A stretch of DNA of 64,000 nt from Nocardioides campestrisoli. GTDB taxonomy: Bacteria > Actinomycetota > Actinomycetes > Propionibacteriales > Nocardioidaceae. How positions within the stretch are numbered: the stretch's first letter is position 1; every line of letters starts with the position of its first letter. The notes beneath the pieces were generated by a model. The model searched no databases. It worked only from the letters and a program-made list of their open reading frames with translations, and was not told the DNA's origin. Of the stretch, positions 56,382 through 64,000 are shown one piece after another. The stretch covers positions 4,058,001 to 4,122,000 of the forward strand of contig NZ_CP061768.1 in assembly GCF_013624435.2 (NCBI RefSeq). Reading direction: 5' to 3'. Both the position numbers and the translations under genes were made by a program.

Positions 56382-57212
56382 ATGTGCCGCTGGCTCGCGT
56401 ACTCGGGATCGCCGATCCTCCCCGAAGACCTGCTCTTCGAGCCGGTCAACTCGTTGGTGGTCCAGAGCAAGCACTCCCAGATGGGTGCGGAGTCGGTCAA
56501 CGGCGACGGCTTCGGGCTGGGTTGGTACGGCGCTCGCGGTACCCCCGGCCGGTACCGCAGCACCGAGCCGGCGTGGAACGACCTGAACCTGCGCGAGATC
56601 TCCGCGCAGGCACCCTCGGGACTGATCTTCGCCCACGTCCGGGCGACCAGCGGGAGCCCGGTGCAGCAGACCAACTGCCATCCCTTCCGGCACGGGCGCT
56701 GGCTGTGGATGCACAACGGCGGCATCGCCGACTTCGCCGCGGTGAAACGGGACCTGACGCTGGCCGTCGATCCGGCCCTGTTCCCCCAGATCGCCGGCTC
56801 CGCCGACTCCGAGCTCTTCTTCTACCTCGCCCTGACCTTCGGGCTGGAGGAGGACCCGCCCGCCGCGGTGGCCCGCGCGGCGGGGCTGATCGAGGAGACC
56901 GCGGCACGACGAGGCGTCGAGAACCCGCTGCAGATGACGGTGGCCACCACCGACGGCGAGACCACGTGGGCCTTCCGCTACGCCAGCGACGGGAACGCCC
57001 GCTCGCTGTTCCACAGCACCGACGTCGACACGCTCAGGCACCAGCACCCGGACCACCCGGTGCTGCACGACCTGTCCCCCGACTCGCGGATCGTGGTCTC
57101 CGAGCCCCTCAGCGACCTGGCCGGAGCCTGGCGGGAGATCCCGCAGTCGACCTGCGTCGTGGTCAGGGCCGGGCGCGAGGAGGAGCGCGAGTTCAGGCCG
57201 ACACGCCCCTGA
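56382..57212 (+). CDS. Class II glutamine amidotransferase (EgtC-like)
   Basis: A 276-residue Ntn-hydrolase. Cys2 is the expected N-terminal nucleophile after Met removal (MCRWLAYSGSPILPEDL). Further motifs are NGDGFGLGWYG, HVRATSGSPVQQTNCHPF and WLWMHNGGIADF. It resembles YafJ/EgtC; EgtC cleaves the gamma-glutamyl peptide in ergothioneine synthesis, but no other egt gene is present, so the substrate remains open. A strong AGGAGG site precedes ATG 56382. Confidence 0.92.
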   Translation: MCRWLAYSGSPILPEDLLFEPVNSLVVQSKHSQMGAESVNGDGFGLGWYGARGTPGRYRSTEPAWNDLNLREISAQAPSGLIFAHVRATSGSPVQQTNCHPFRHGRWLWMHNGGIADFAAVKRDLTLAVDPALFPQIAGSADSELFFYLALTFGLEEDPPAAVARAAGLIEETAARRGVENPLQMTVATTDGETTWAFRYASDGNARSLFHSTDVDTLRHQHPDHPVLHDLSPDSRIVVSEPLSDLAGAWREIPQSTCVVVRAGREEEREFRPTRP

Positions 57213-57300
57213 GCGGTTTGCGCCGGCGGGAGAGGGGTAGACCGCTCCCACCTACACCAGCGCTCGGGGGACACCGAGCTGGACAGAAACGAGTCGCACG

Positions 57301-58059
57301 TTGAACAAGACGACACGCATCCTCCTGGGAACGGTGACCAGCCTCGCGCTGGTCACGCCCACCGTCGGCCTGGCCGGCGCCGCGCACGCTTCGGGTGAGT
57401 CCCAGACCCAGGCAGCCCAGACCCAGGCGGCGGAGAGCAAGGCCAAGCCCAAGAAGAAGAAGAACAAGAGCAAGAAGCAGAAGCTCGCGATCTCGGCCAA
57501 GAAGGGCTACGTCCACTTCGGCCTGACCACCGACACGGTGACCGTCAAGGCCAAGGGCCGCAAGGGCAAGGTCACGTTCGCCATCGACGGCGTCGACGCC
57601 GGCACGGTCAAGCTGAAGAAGCGCAAGGCGACCCTGACCATCCCGGCGACCCTCGCCATCGGCGAGCACGTCGTGACGGCCAAGGTCAAGAAGCACAAGA
57701 CGGCCAAGATCAAGATCGTCTCGCACAACACCACGATGACGCTGGCCACCACGGCGGTCACGGTCAACCGCGCGACCTACGACGCCCCCAACATCACCGG
57801 CCAGCTGCTCTACAAGGGCGCCGTCGCCACCACGGGCTGGGTCGACGCCTACCTCGACGACGGATCGCTGACCATCGGCTCGGACTCGCCCGACCTGCTC
57901 GGCGTGCACTCGGTCAAGGCGGACGGCTCGTTCCAGCTCTACACCCACGACTTCTTGGAGTTCCCGCCCGGGACGTACACGATGAAGGCCTTCTTCGAGT
58001 ACGACGCGGGGTTCGACGAGTACCTCTTCGGCACCCCGATCACCGTCACCGTGATCTGA
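57301..58059 (+). CDS. Secreted lysine-rich protein with Ig-like repeats
   Basis: A 252-residue protein. The signal peptide (ILLGTVTSLALVTPTVGLAG) has a probable AHA-S cleavage. A Lys-rich basic linker (KPKKKKNKSKKQK) follows, then an Ig-like domain with VTFAIDGVDAGTVKLKKRKA and IGEHVVTAKVKK, a Big_3-like arrangement, and a final beta domain. Likely cell-surface or cell-wall bound through the basic part. TTG 57301 is the only sensible start; no strong ribosome binding site is visible. AAG-rich codon choice differs from neighbours only because of the Lys tract. Confidence 0.82.
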   Translation: MNKTTRILLGTVTSLALVTPTVGLAGAAHASGESQTQAAQTQAAESKAKPKKKKNKSKKQKLAISAKKGYVHFGLTTDTVTVKAKGRKGKVTFAIDGVDAGTVKLKKRKATLTIPATLAIGEHVVTAKVKKHKTAKIKIVSHNTTMTLATTAVTVNRATYDAPNITGQLLYKGAVATTGWVDAYLDDGSLTIGSDSPDLLGVHSVKADGSFQLYTHDFLEFPPGTYTMKAFFEYDAGFDEYLFGTPITVTVI

Positions 58060-58073
58060 GCTCGACCTCTGGC

Positions 58074-58104
58074 GACGGCCTCGTCCACCACGGACGGGGC
58101 CGTC
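58074..58104 (+). terminator. 13-bp stem-loop after the secreted protein gene
   Basis: GACGGCCTCGTCC (58074-58086) pairs with GGACGGGGCCGTC (58092-58104) with a single G-U, around ACCAC. It starts 14 bases past the stop and is followed by a short pyrimidine run. Likely terminator. Confidence 0.7.
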
Positions 58105-58163
58105 GTCTTCCCCCGAGGCGGTGCTTCGCCGCTCGTTGACGCGCTCTGCCGGATGATGTCGGC

Positions 58164-58613
58164 ATGACGAACACCTCCGGCATCAAGCAGCTGCGCCTCG
58201 TGGTCGAGGCGGCGGACTACGACCAGGCCCTCGCCTTCTACCGCGACGTTCTCGGCATGACCGAGGTCGCCGCCTTCGCCGAAGGGGACGACGACCGGGT
58301 GGCGATCCTGGACGCCGGTCGGGCCACCCTCGAGATCGCCAGCCCGGCCCACAAGCGGATGGTCGACCGGGTCGAGACCGACGGTTTCGTGGGCTCGTCG
58401 GTGCGGGTGGCGCTCGAGGTCGACGACGCGGCGGCCGTCACGGACGCCGCCACCGCGGCGGGTGCCGAGCTGGTCGCGGCCCCCACCGAGACGCCGTGGC
58501 GTTCCTTGAACTCTCGCCTGCGCGCCCCCGCGTCCCTGGAGGTCACCTTCTTCCAGGAGCTGGAGGAGCCCGACCAGCGCACCGTCCGGGACGCCCCGCC
58601 CACCTCGGGGTGA
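58164..58613 (+). CDS. VOC family protein
   Basis: A 149-residue glyoxalase/bleomycin-resistance-fold protein: LRLVVEAADYDQALAFYRDV, RATLEIASPAHKRMVDRVE, and the second half LEVDDAAAVTDAATAAG with LEVTFFQEL at the end. One VOC module pair; metal ligands not certain, and the usual terminal E lies in LEVTFFQE. Function unknown. ATG 58164. It stands alone after a terminator. Confidence 0.88.
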   Translation: MTNTSGIKQLRLVVEAADYDQALAFYRDVLGMTEVAAFAEGDDDRVAILDAGRATLEIASPAHKRMVDRVETDGFVGSSVRVALEVDDAAAVTDAATAAGAELVAAPTETPWRSLNSRLRAPASLEVTFFQELEEPDQRTVRDAPPTSG

Positions 58614-58644
58614 CGGCGCTAGCAGGGGAGCCCGGCGTACGCCG

Positions 58645-58860
58645 TCACAGGTCGAGGAGCAGCACCCGGTGGTCCGAGACCTCGGGCTGCGCGCCGATCT
58701 CGCTGTCGGGCAGCACGTTGAGGTCCCCGCAGACCACCACCACGTCCTCGGGCTCGCGCATGGAGTCGACGACCTCGGCCAGCCGTTCAGCCTGCGCCAG
58801 GTAGGCCGCCAGAGCCTCGTACATCGCGCCGCCCCAGGCGTTCACCGACAGGATCCTCAC
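58645..58860 (-). pseudogene. Endonuclease/exonuclease/phosphatase family remnant
   Basis: A 71-residue frame that reads as three separate pieces of the EEP fold: the N-terminal strand MRILSVNAWGGAMYEALAAYL, a late helix and catalytic segment AERLAEVVDSMREPEDVVVVCGDLNVLPDSE (quoted in pieces: VVVCGDLNVLPDSE), and the terminal SDHRVLLLDL. Roughly two-thirds of the 250-residue domain is missing between them, without frameshift. The active fold cannot form. Start GTG 58858-58860. It is a relic of internal deletions. Confidence 0.75.
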
Positions 58861-58909
58861 GGGGCCATCCTGGCGAGCGCGCCGGCAGACCCGCCGCCTT
58901 CCCTGCCGC

Positions 58910-61279
58910 CTAGGGGAGCCGGACCACCTTGAACGCGCGCTTCTTGCGGTCGACGGTGAGCTTGATCGTGACCGTCTTGGTGGCGTTGACGGTGAGGACG
59001 ATCCGCCAGCGCCCCTTGCTGATCCTCTTCGCCTTGGTGGCCTTGACCCCGCGGGGCAGCCGGGCGAGTACCGGCTTGGTCCTGGCCTTGATCGTGAGGG
59101 TCAGCCTCTTGCCCTTGGCGAGCTGCACATCCTTCGCGCCGCTCGGTGCGCCGCCGGTGATCGTGATGGGCCCGGTGACGACCGGCGCCGGCTGCGGCGT
59201 GGCCGTAGGAGGGGTCGGCGTGCCGGTCGGCGGTGGAGTGGTGACTGGAGGCGGGGTCACCGGAGGCTCGGCGACAGGTGGCCCGGTCACCGGGGGCTCG
59301 CTGCCCGGGGGCGTCGGGGGCTCCGGCGGCGTCGATCCGGGCAGCCGCAGGGTCCTCGTCGAGGCGCGGCTGTTGCCCGCCCGGTCCACGGCCGTCGCGG
59401 TGTAGGTGACCGTGCCGTCGGGTGCCACCGTGTGCGAGACCTCGCACGTCGCCACTCCCGAGACCAGGTCCGACGCGAGGCACTCACCGTCCGGAGGCGT
59501 GCCCTCGTACGTCCCGGAGTCGGGAAGACCGACGACGGCTACGGTCGGCGGCGTCCGGTCCAGGGAGACGGTCACCGTCGCGGTGGCGTGGGCTCCCTCG
59601 GCGCTGAGGAACTCCTCGGTGATCTCCATGTCCCGGCCGTCGGTCTCGACGGTCCTGGTGGCCGGGCACCAGTCGATCGTCGCGATGCCCTCGACCGTGC
59701 AGGCGTACGAGACGGTGACCGGCTCGCGGTACCACCCGGTGGCCGTGGGCCGCTCCGGGTGGACGGTCGCGGTCATCGTGGCGGGCTTCTGCGTCAGGTG
59801 GGGCGACGTGCTCTCGTCGTGCTGCGGGTCGCCTGCATAGCGGGCGGTGTAGAGATGCCCGGGCACCCGCTTTCCTGGGACGACCACCTGACCGTCGACG
59901 AGCGGGTAGGAGCCGAGGTTGGTGATCGACTCCAGCCAGGGGGCGCCGGGCTCGATCTTCTGGACGTGGACGGTCCCCGTCGGGACGGGAGTCGGGAGGA
60001 CGCCGGCCTCGGACCGGACCGTTACCCGGATCCCGTCACGTTCGAGTCTGACCTCCGTGTTCGTCAACCACTTCCTGCCCCGCACGAGGAAGCCGTCCGC
60101 GGCCGGCGCGAACCGGTGCGCGTCGTCGGGCACGAAGGTGGCGGAGACCTCGCGCGGCTCGAGCGACGTGATGGCCAGGCTGCCCGTGAGCGAGCTGGCT
60201 CGGGTCGTGGTCGTCGAGCCGTCGATGGTCAACGACAGGACGCCGGCGGGGATGCCACGCGGGCTGGACACCGCGGCGCGCATGGTCAGCGTGTCGCCGA
60301 CGAAGTCTCCACCTCCGCTCCTCCCGAGGTCGAGGGTCACCGGCACCTGCGTGACGGCGAAGGACTGTGTCGCGGTGGCACCGGTCCGGCCGTCGATCGC
60401 CTGGAGGGCGCACGTCCCCTGGGCCAGCGCCGTGACCACGGTGCCCTCGACTCCGCAGAGGGCAGGCGTCTGTGCGGTCACGGTGAGCCTGGCCGCCGGC
60501 TCGGACGCCTCGACCACGACTGTGTGGGAGTCGCCGACGTGGAACGGCCCGGGCGGCGGGGACGCGAACGTGACGGTGGGCGTGGTGGTACGGGTGTAAC
60601 GGTCGATCTGGCCGGAGCCGGAGACGGCCGGGCCGGCCATCGAGTCCCCCACCGGATCGGTGAGGGCGCGGAAGGAATTGGAGAACACCGTGGCGCCCGC
60701 GTCCATGCGCACCCGGATGAGACCGTCCCGGCCGGTGCGCTCCACGCTGAGCGTGCCCGCGGCGGGGGTCGCGACCGACCCGATCGGAGAGATCCTGCGG
60801 ACCTCGAACTCCCAGTTCACGATCTCGACGTGCTCGAACTGAGAGAAACCCGCAGGACTCGAGGGCGTGCCCCACGGACGGCTCAAGAAGACCGCCTCGC
60901 CGTTGCCATCGGCGTCCAGGTTCAGCACCGCCCCGATGCGGGCCAGGTCGTCGTGCCACGAGTGCGGCATGTCCAGGCTGATCGCGTACCGGTTGGTGAC
61001 GGTGGGTCTCAGGGCGGCGTGGACCCGGTCGTCCGCTCCCGGCGCGACGACCCGGCCGCCCGCGATCGCGGGGGCCAGGAGGGAGCCCGGCGAGGTCCAG
61101 CCGTTGCCGAGGGCCCCGTCCGCACGCTCGAAGTCGTCGGCGAAGGAGAGTGCCTCCGCGGGGATGGCGTCCGGGAGCGCCTGTGCGGCCGGCGTGGCGA
61201 GCAGACCGGCCGTCAGGCCGGTCACCCCCACGAGGAGGGCCAGCAGTGGCGAGACGAACCGGGTCGTACGAAGCCGCAT
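58910..61279 (-). CDS. Large secreted surface protein with Ig-like and Pro-rich regions
   Basis: A 789-residue secreted protein. The signal peptide (LLALLVGVTGLTAGLLATPAAQA) is followed by a concanavalin-like region (DDFERADGALGNGWTSPG). Several Ig-like repeats follow (VTLDLGRSGGGDFVGDTLTM; ARYAGDPQHDES). Then come a Pro/Thr-rich linker (PPVTPPPVTTPPPTGTPTPP) and a basic C-terminal domain (KGKRLTLTIKARTKPVLARL, KRAFKVVRLP). No sortase signal is seen, so retention may rely on the basic end. ATG 61277-61279 follows AGGGGATCTC. Possibly an adhesin or glycan-binding protein. Confidence 0.85.
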   Translation of the reverse strand: MRLRTTRFVSPLLALLVGVTGLTAGLLATPAAQALPDAIPAEALSFADDFERADGALGNGWTSPGSLLAPAIAGGRVVAPGADDRVHAALRPTVTNRYAISLDMPHSWHDDLARIGAVLNLDADGNGEAVFLSRPWGTPSSPAGFSQFEHVEIVNWEFEVRRISPIGSVATPAAGTLSVERTGRDGLIRVRMDAGATVFSNSFRALTDPVGDSMAGPAVSGSGQIDRYTRTTTPTVTFASPPPGPFHVGDSHTVVVEASEPAARLTVTAQTPALCGVEGTVVTALAQGTCALQAIDGRTGATATQSFAVTQVPVTLDLGRSGGGDFVGDTLTMRAAVSSPRGIPAGVLSLTIDGSTTTTRASSLTGSLAITSLEPREVSATFVPDDAHRFAPAADGFLVRGRKWLTNTEVRLERDGIRVTVRSEAGVLPTPVPTGTVHVQKIEPGAPWLESITNLGSYPLVDGQVVVPGKRVPGHLYTARYAGDPQHDESTSPHLTQKPATMTATVHPERPTATGWYREPVTVSYACTVEGIATIDWCPATRTVETDGRDMEITEEFLSAEGAHATATVTVSLDRTPPTVAVVGLPDSGTYEGTPPDGECLASDLVSGVATCEVSHTVAPDGTVTYTATAVDRAGNSRASTRTLRLPGSTPPEPPTPPGSEPPVTGPPVAEPPVTPPPVTTPPPTGTPTPPTATPQPAPVVTGPITITGGAPSGAKDVQLAKGKRLTLTIKARTKPVLARLPRGVKATKAKRISKGRWRIVLTVNATKTVTIKLTVDRKKRAFKVVRLP

Positions 61280-61451
61280 GAGATCCCCTGACGGTGGTGG
61301 AGTGCGGGCGCACGCGCAGGTACGCCCCAGATCCCCCGGCGCGGGCGAACCTAGCCAGCGCGGGGCGCCGGCGCAGCGGAACGCGAGAGAATTTGCTCAG
61401 CTCCCTCTCGGGTGATGGTGCCTGCTCTCCGGTGCAGGTGCCTGTCGGCAC

Positions 61452-62207
61452 TCACCAGGGGATCGGCCCGTCCTCGTTGAAGAAGGAGCCACGCGGGCCG
61501 TCCTCGGGCAGGGTCGCCAGCCGGATCGCGACGGCAGCGCCCTGCTCGGCGGTGCGCTCGCCGTAGTGGCCGGTGAAGTCGGTCGCCACGAGCCCGGGAC
61601 AGGCCGCGTTGACGATCACCTTCGTGTCGGTCAGCGCGCGGGCGTACTGGGCGGTGATGCTGTTCAGCATCGTCTTGGAGGGCGCGTACGCCGCCATCTG
61701 CGGTCCGGTCTGCAAGGTCAGCGAGCCCATGTCGCTCGAGATGTTCACGATGCGCGGCGCGTCGGAGCGGTGCAGCAGTGGCAGCATCGCGTTGGTCACC
61801 CGGACGACGCCGAACACGTTGGTGTCCAGGACCGTCTGCAGCACGTCGAGGTCGAGGGTCGTCGGGTCCTGGGCCCCGCCGTCGGTGCGTCCCCCGATGC
61901 CGGCGTTGTTCACCAGCACGTCCAGCCCTCCGACCTCGGTCTCCAGGAGCTTCGCCGCCGAGGCGACGCTGTCGTCCGAGGTCACGTCGAGGGCCACCCC
62001 GAAGGCGTCCACACCGCGACGGAGCAGGGCCTCGACTGCAGCCTGGCGGCGCGTCTCGTCGCGCGCGCCCACTCCGACGCGGAACCCGAGCGCCCCGAGC
62101 CCGTGCGCGACCGCCAACCCGATCCCCTTGTTGGCCCCGGTCACCAGCGCGACTCCCCGAGGCTCTCGCGCGGCTGTCGTGTCGGTCGGTGCGGTGCTCG
62201 TGCTCAC
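61452..62207 (-). CDS. Short-chain dehydrogenase/reductase
   Basis: A 251-residue SDR. Cofactor loop TGANKGIGLAVAHGLG, NNAGIGG, catalytic Ser in IVNISSDMGS, Tyr/Lys in YAPSKTML. Fits the carbonyl reductase-like group. NADPH is suggested by the basic residues after the second strand (GARDETRR). Substrate unknown. The start GTG 62205-62207 (AAGGAGACGAC upstream) is divergent from the LysR gene; the palindrome at 62306 may control it. Confidence 0.93.
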   Translation of the reverse strand: MSTSTAPTDTTAAREPRGVALVTGANKGIGLAVAHGLGALGFRVGVGARDETRRQAAVEALLRRGVDAFGVALDVTSDDSVASAAKLLETEVGGLDVLVNNAGIGGRTDGGAQDPTTLDLDVLQTVLDTNVFGVVRVTNAMLPLLHRSDAPRIVNISSDMGSLTLQTGPQMAAYAPSKTMLNSITAQYARALTDTKVIVNAACPGLVATDFTGHYGERTAEQGAAVAIRLATLPEDGPRGSFFNEDGPIPW

Positions 62208-62305
62208 GTCGTCTCCTTCGTCGACACGCGCGCCAGGTGGCACGCGTACGACGTCAGGCTCTCCTGCCGCGGCGGCCGTCGTCCAAGACCGTTTCGCACC
62301 GCTCA

Positions 62306-62322
62306 GATACCGTCCGGGTATC
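62306..62322. promoter_or_regulatory. LysR-type operator
   Basis: GATACC-GTCCG-GGTATC, a perfect inverted repeat that contains the LysR box T-N11-A. It is 22 bases ahead of the LysR start and 99 from the SDR start, as expected for a site that autoregulates and controls the divergent gene. Confidence 0.7.
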
Positions 62323-62343
62323 ACTGGCGGGAGGGGACGCGAC

Positions 62344-63237
62344 GTGACCGACCTGGAGACGCGCGAGCTGCGGTACTTCCTCGCGGTGGCCGACGAGCTG
62401 CACTTCGGTCGTGCCGCCGAGCGGCTGGGCATCTCCCAGCCGCCGCTGTCCCGAGCGATCAGGCACCTGGAGGACCGCCTCGGCGTGGCCCTCTTCGAGC
62501 GGAACCGGCGTGGCGTCACGCTCACCGACGCTGGCAGCGTCCTGCGGGATGAGGCCGGTACGGCGCTCGACGCCGTGCGCGCGGCTGCCCGGCGTACCCA
62601 GCGCGCTGCCCGTCGCGAACGCCCCCTGGTGCTCGCCTCGAAGGCGGGAGCCTCCCACGACCTGCTCACCGCGCTGGTCGAGGCGCACGCGGCGAAGCCC
62701 GGCGTCGCCCACGTCGAGGTGCTGCTGTGCGAGGTGGGTGAGCAGGCCGGCCTGCTGCGCACGGGAGCCGCGGACGTCGCCTTGATGCACCGTCCCTACG
62801 ACGACCTCGCGGGATTCGACACCGAGGACCTGCTCACCGAGGGGCAGGTCGCGATCGTCCCGGGCAAGCACCCGCTCGCCTCCTGCGACCAGCTCACCCT
62901 CGCCGACGTCCAGGACGTCCCCGACCTCCCGATCGCCCGCTGGCCACGGCTGGACGGCAGCTATCCCGCGGGTCACGGGCCTGAGGTCCGCACCCAGTCG
63001 CAGTTGGCTCAGCTGGTCGCGCTCGGCAGGACCCTGCTCGTCATCCCGGCGTCCAGCCGGGCCTGGCAATGGCCCGAGCACGTCGCGGTGCCGGTGATCG
63101 ACGCACCTCCGGCCACCACCGTGATCGCCTGGCCGTCGGCCAGCAGGTCTCTCGACGTGGCAGCCCTGGTGCGCACGGCCAGCGAGCTCACCGCTCGGCT
63201 CCCCCCTGGGTTACCTAGTACGCGCGCTCCACGGTGA
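62344..63237 (+). CDS. LysR family transcriptional regulator
   Basis: A 297-residue LTTR. The winged HTH begins ETRELRYFLAVADELHFGRA and continues AERLGISQPPLSRAIRHLED, LFERNRRGVTLTDAG. The effector domain is at LVLASKAGASHDLLTALVEA onward. Probably regulates the divergent SDR gene through the T-N11-A palindrome. The start GTG 62344 follows GGGAGGGGAC. Its 3' end overlaps the convergent gene by 23 nt. Confidence 0.93.
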   Translation: MTDLETRELRYFLAVADELHFGRAAERLGISQPPLSRAIRHLEDRLGVALFERNRRGVTLTDAGSVLRDEAGTALDAVRAAARRTQRAARRERPLVLASKAGASHDLLTALVEAHAAKPGVAHVEVLLCEVGEQAGLLRTGAADVALMHRPYDDLAGFDTEDLLTEGQVAIVPGKHPLASCDQLTLADVQDVPDLPIARWPRLDGSYPAGHGPEVRTQSQLAQLVALGRTLLVIPASSRAWQWPEHVAVPVIDAPPATTVIAWPSASRSLDVAALVRTASELTARLPPGLPSTRAPR

Positions 63238-64000
63238 CATCGACCGTGCCGGTGCCCTGGCCGCCGGGGCGCAGCAGCAGGAACGTGGGCGCCTGCTCGG
63301 TGCCGGCGGAGGTCGGCAGGTCGTGCTCCTGGCCGGGTCCGATCGTCGAGCCGAAGAAGTCCCCGCACCCGTGGCCGCTGTAGGCGCCGCAGAAGCTCAG
63401 GTACGTCGGGTGGAAGGTCAGCCGCCAGCGCTCCAGGGTCGCTGAGTCGACAGCCACGCGCTGAGGGCCGGAGGTGGGCGCCATCCGCGCCACCAGCCAC
63501 TGGCCGGGGGTGTCGACCACGAAGGGGGTCGTCACCGGCGCCCCCTCCCCCGGCGGCGGCAGCGTGCCGAGGGACTTGGTGCTGCGCAGTCCGTAGGAGA
63601 GCTTCGGTCGCACTGCGCCGGTGGCCAGGGTGACGACCTGCTGGGGCCCTCCCTCACCGGTGAAGAGCGCGTCGGGGAACGAGGTGGGAGCGGTCGCGGC
63701 GAGGATCCGCGACCGGACCTTGTCGGCGGTAGCGCCGCCAGGGAGAGCCGCGACCTCCTGCACCAGGGTCCGTGCGGGCAGCTCGACCGTGCTCACCAGC
63801 AGGCCGGAGCGCCCCACGCGCTGGCCGGGACCGTCCAGCTGCCCCTTCGCGGTGCGGCCCTTCAGGAGGTGAGCCGAGCCGCCGCCCGTCGTGTAGAAGT
63901 GCACCGGCCGGCCGGCACGGACAGGGGCCTTGGTGGTGTTGCGCAGCGAGTCCCCCCTCTCGGCCAGCGGCGGGCTGCCCGCGACCAGGGCGACTGCCGA
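63215..64000 (-). CDS. Hypothetical protein, 5' end outside the window
   Basis: The reading frame stays open to the right edge: beyond the in-frame GTG at 63902-63904 it continues 32 codons (SAVALVAGSPPLAERGDSL and onward) without a stop, so the true start is off-window. The visible 261 residues show beta-strand-rich, Thr/Gly-rich sequence with two Cys (SFCGAYSGHGCGDFF), suggesting a secreted protein with a disulfide. No family recognised. It ends by overlapping the LysR gene. Confidence 0.65.
   Translation of the reverse strand, partial: SAVALVAGSPPLAERGDSLRNTTKAPVRAGRPVHFYTTGGGSAHLLKGRTAKGQLDGPGQRVGRSGLLVSTVELPARTLVQEVAALPGGATADKVRSRILAATAPTSFPDALFTGEGGPQQVVTLATGAVRPKLSYGLRSTKSLGTLPPPGEGAPVTTPFVVDTPGQWLVARMAPTSGPQRVAVDSATLERWRLTFHPTYLSFCGAYSGHGCGDFFGSTIGPGQEHDLPTSAGTEQAPTFLLLRPGGQGTGTVDVTVERAY

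Noticed and set aside
56382..57212. Ergothioneine biosynthesis locus
   Set aside because: The amidotransferase resembles EgtC, but no egtA, egtB, egtD or egtE candidates are in the neighbourhood.

Overview
The window reads as chromosome of a high-GC actinobacterium, most probably from the Nocardioides/Marmoricola side of the Nocardioidaceae. The reasons are the very high GC with strong third-position G/C, many GTG starts, two DUF222/13E12-type HNH endonucleases, an ANTAR regulator, several ECF sigma factors, DUF3558-like lipoproteins and an amphi-Trp protein. The family-level placement is inference. Genes are tightly packed, many overlap by 4 nt, and no gap exceeds 300 bases. I found no rRNA, tRNA, CRISPR array or insertion sequence. 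The first gene is the 3' end of a phage-tail-collar protein, and the last runs off the right edge.

Left part (1-22 kb): a recQ-MBL hydrolase pair, a cytochrome P450, an ABC exporter pair, a DUF222 HNH gene, an ECF42 sigma factor with its DGPF/YCII partner, a thioesterase, a membrane-anchored alpha/beta hydrolase, a divergent AraC/VOC pair, a disulfide-reductase-like flavoenzyme, a second DUF222 HNH gene, and a 3-ketosteroid-dehydrogenase-like gene divergent from a TetR regulator across a perfect 22-bp operator.

Middle (22-44 kb): a DsbA-fold protein lacking its CxxC, an LLM oxidoreductase, an AI-2E-type permease, a histidine kinase-lipoprotein-MetF-like operon, and a GAF-ANTAR regulator. Between the kinase and the ANTAR gene lies an interleaved two-stem structure with H-type pseudoknot geometry. 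Next come an ATP-grasp enzyme, a GT2 glycosyltransferase and a secreted glycosidase-like protein, meeting tail to tail a histidine kinase and a response regulator fused to a PIG-L deacetylase. This looks like a sensor-controlled surface glycan locus. It is followed by a translationally coupled three-gene membrane operon of unknown function (39.5-42.6 kb), an amphi-Trp protein and a P-loop GTPase-like protein.

Right part (44-64 kb): a pyruvate-oxidase-like enzyme, a second ECF42/YCII module, an ECF41 sigma factor, a copper-storage-like Cys-rich protein with a DUF4396 membrane partner, lipoproteins, a rhodanese, a degenerate EAL-HDOD protein divergent from a class II glutamine amidotransferase, two lysine-rich secreted proteins flanking the remnant of an endonuclease/phosphatase gene, and a divergent LysR/SDR pair.

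A recurring sequence theme is short tandem repeats sitting on gene boundaries, several of which repeat the stop codon itself (13.7, 22.0, 31.7 and 32.9 kb) or the start codon (21.3 kb).
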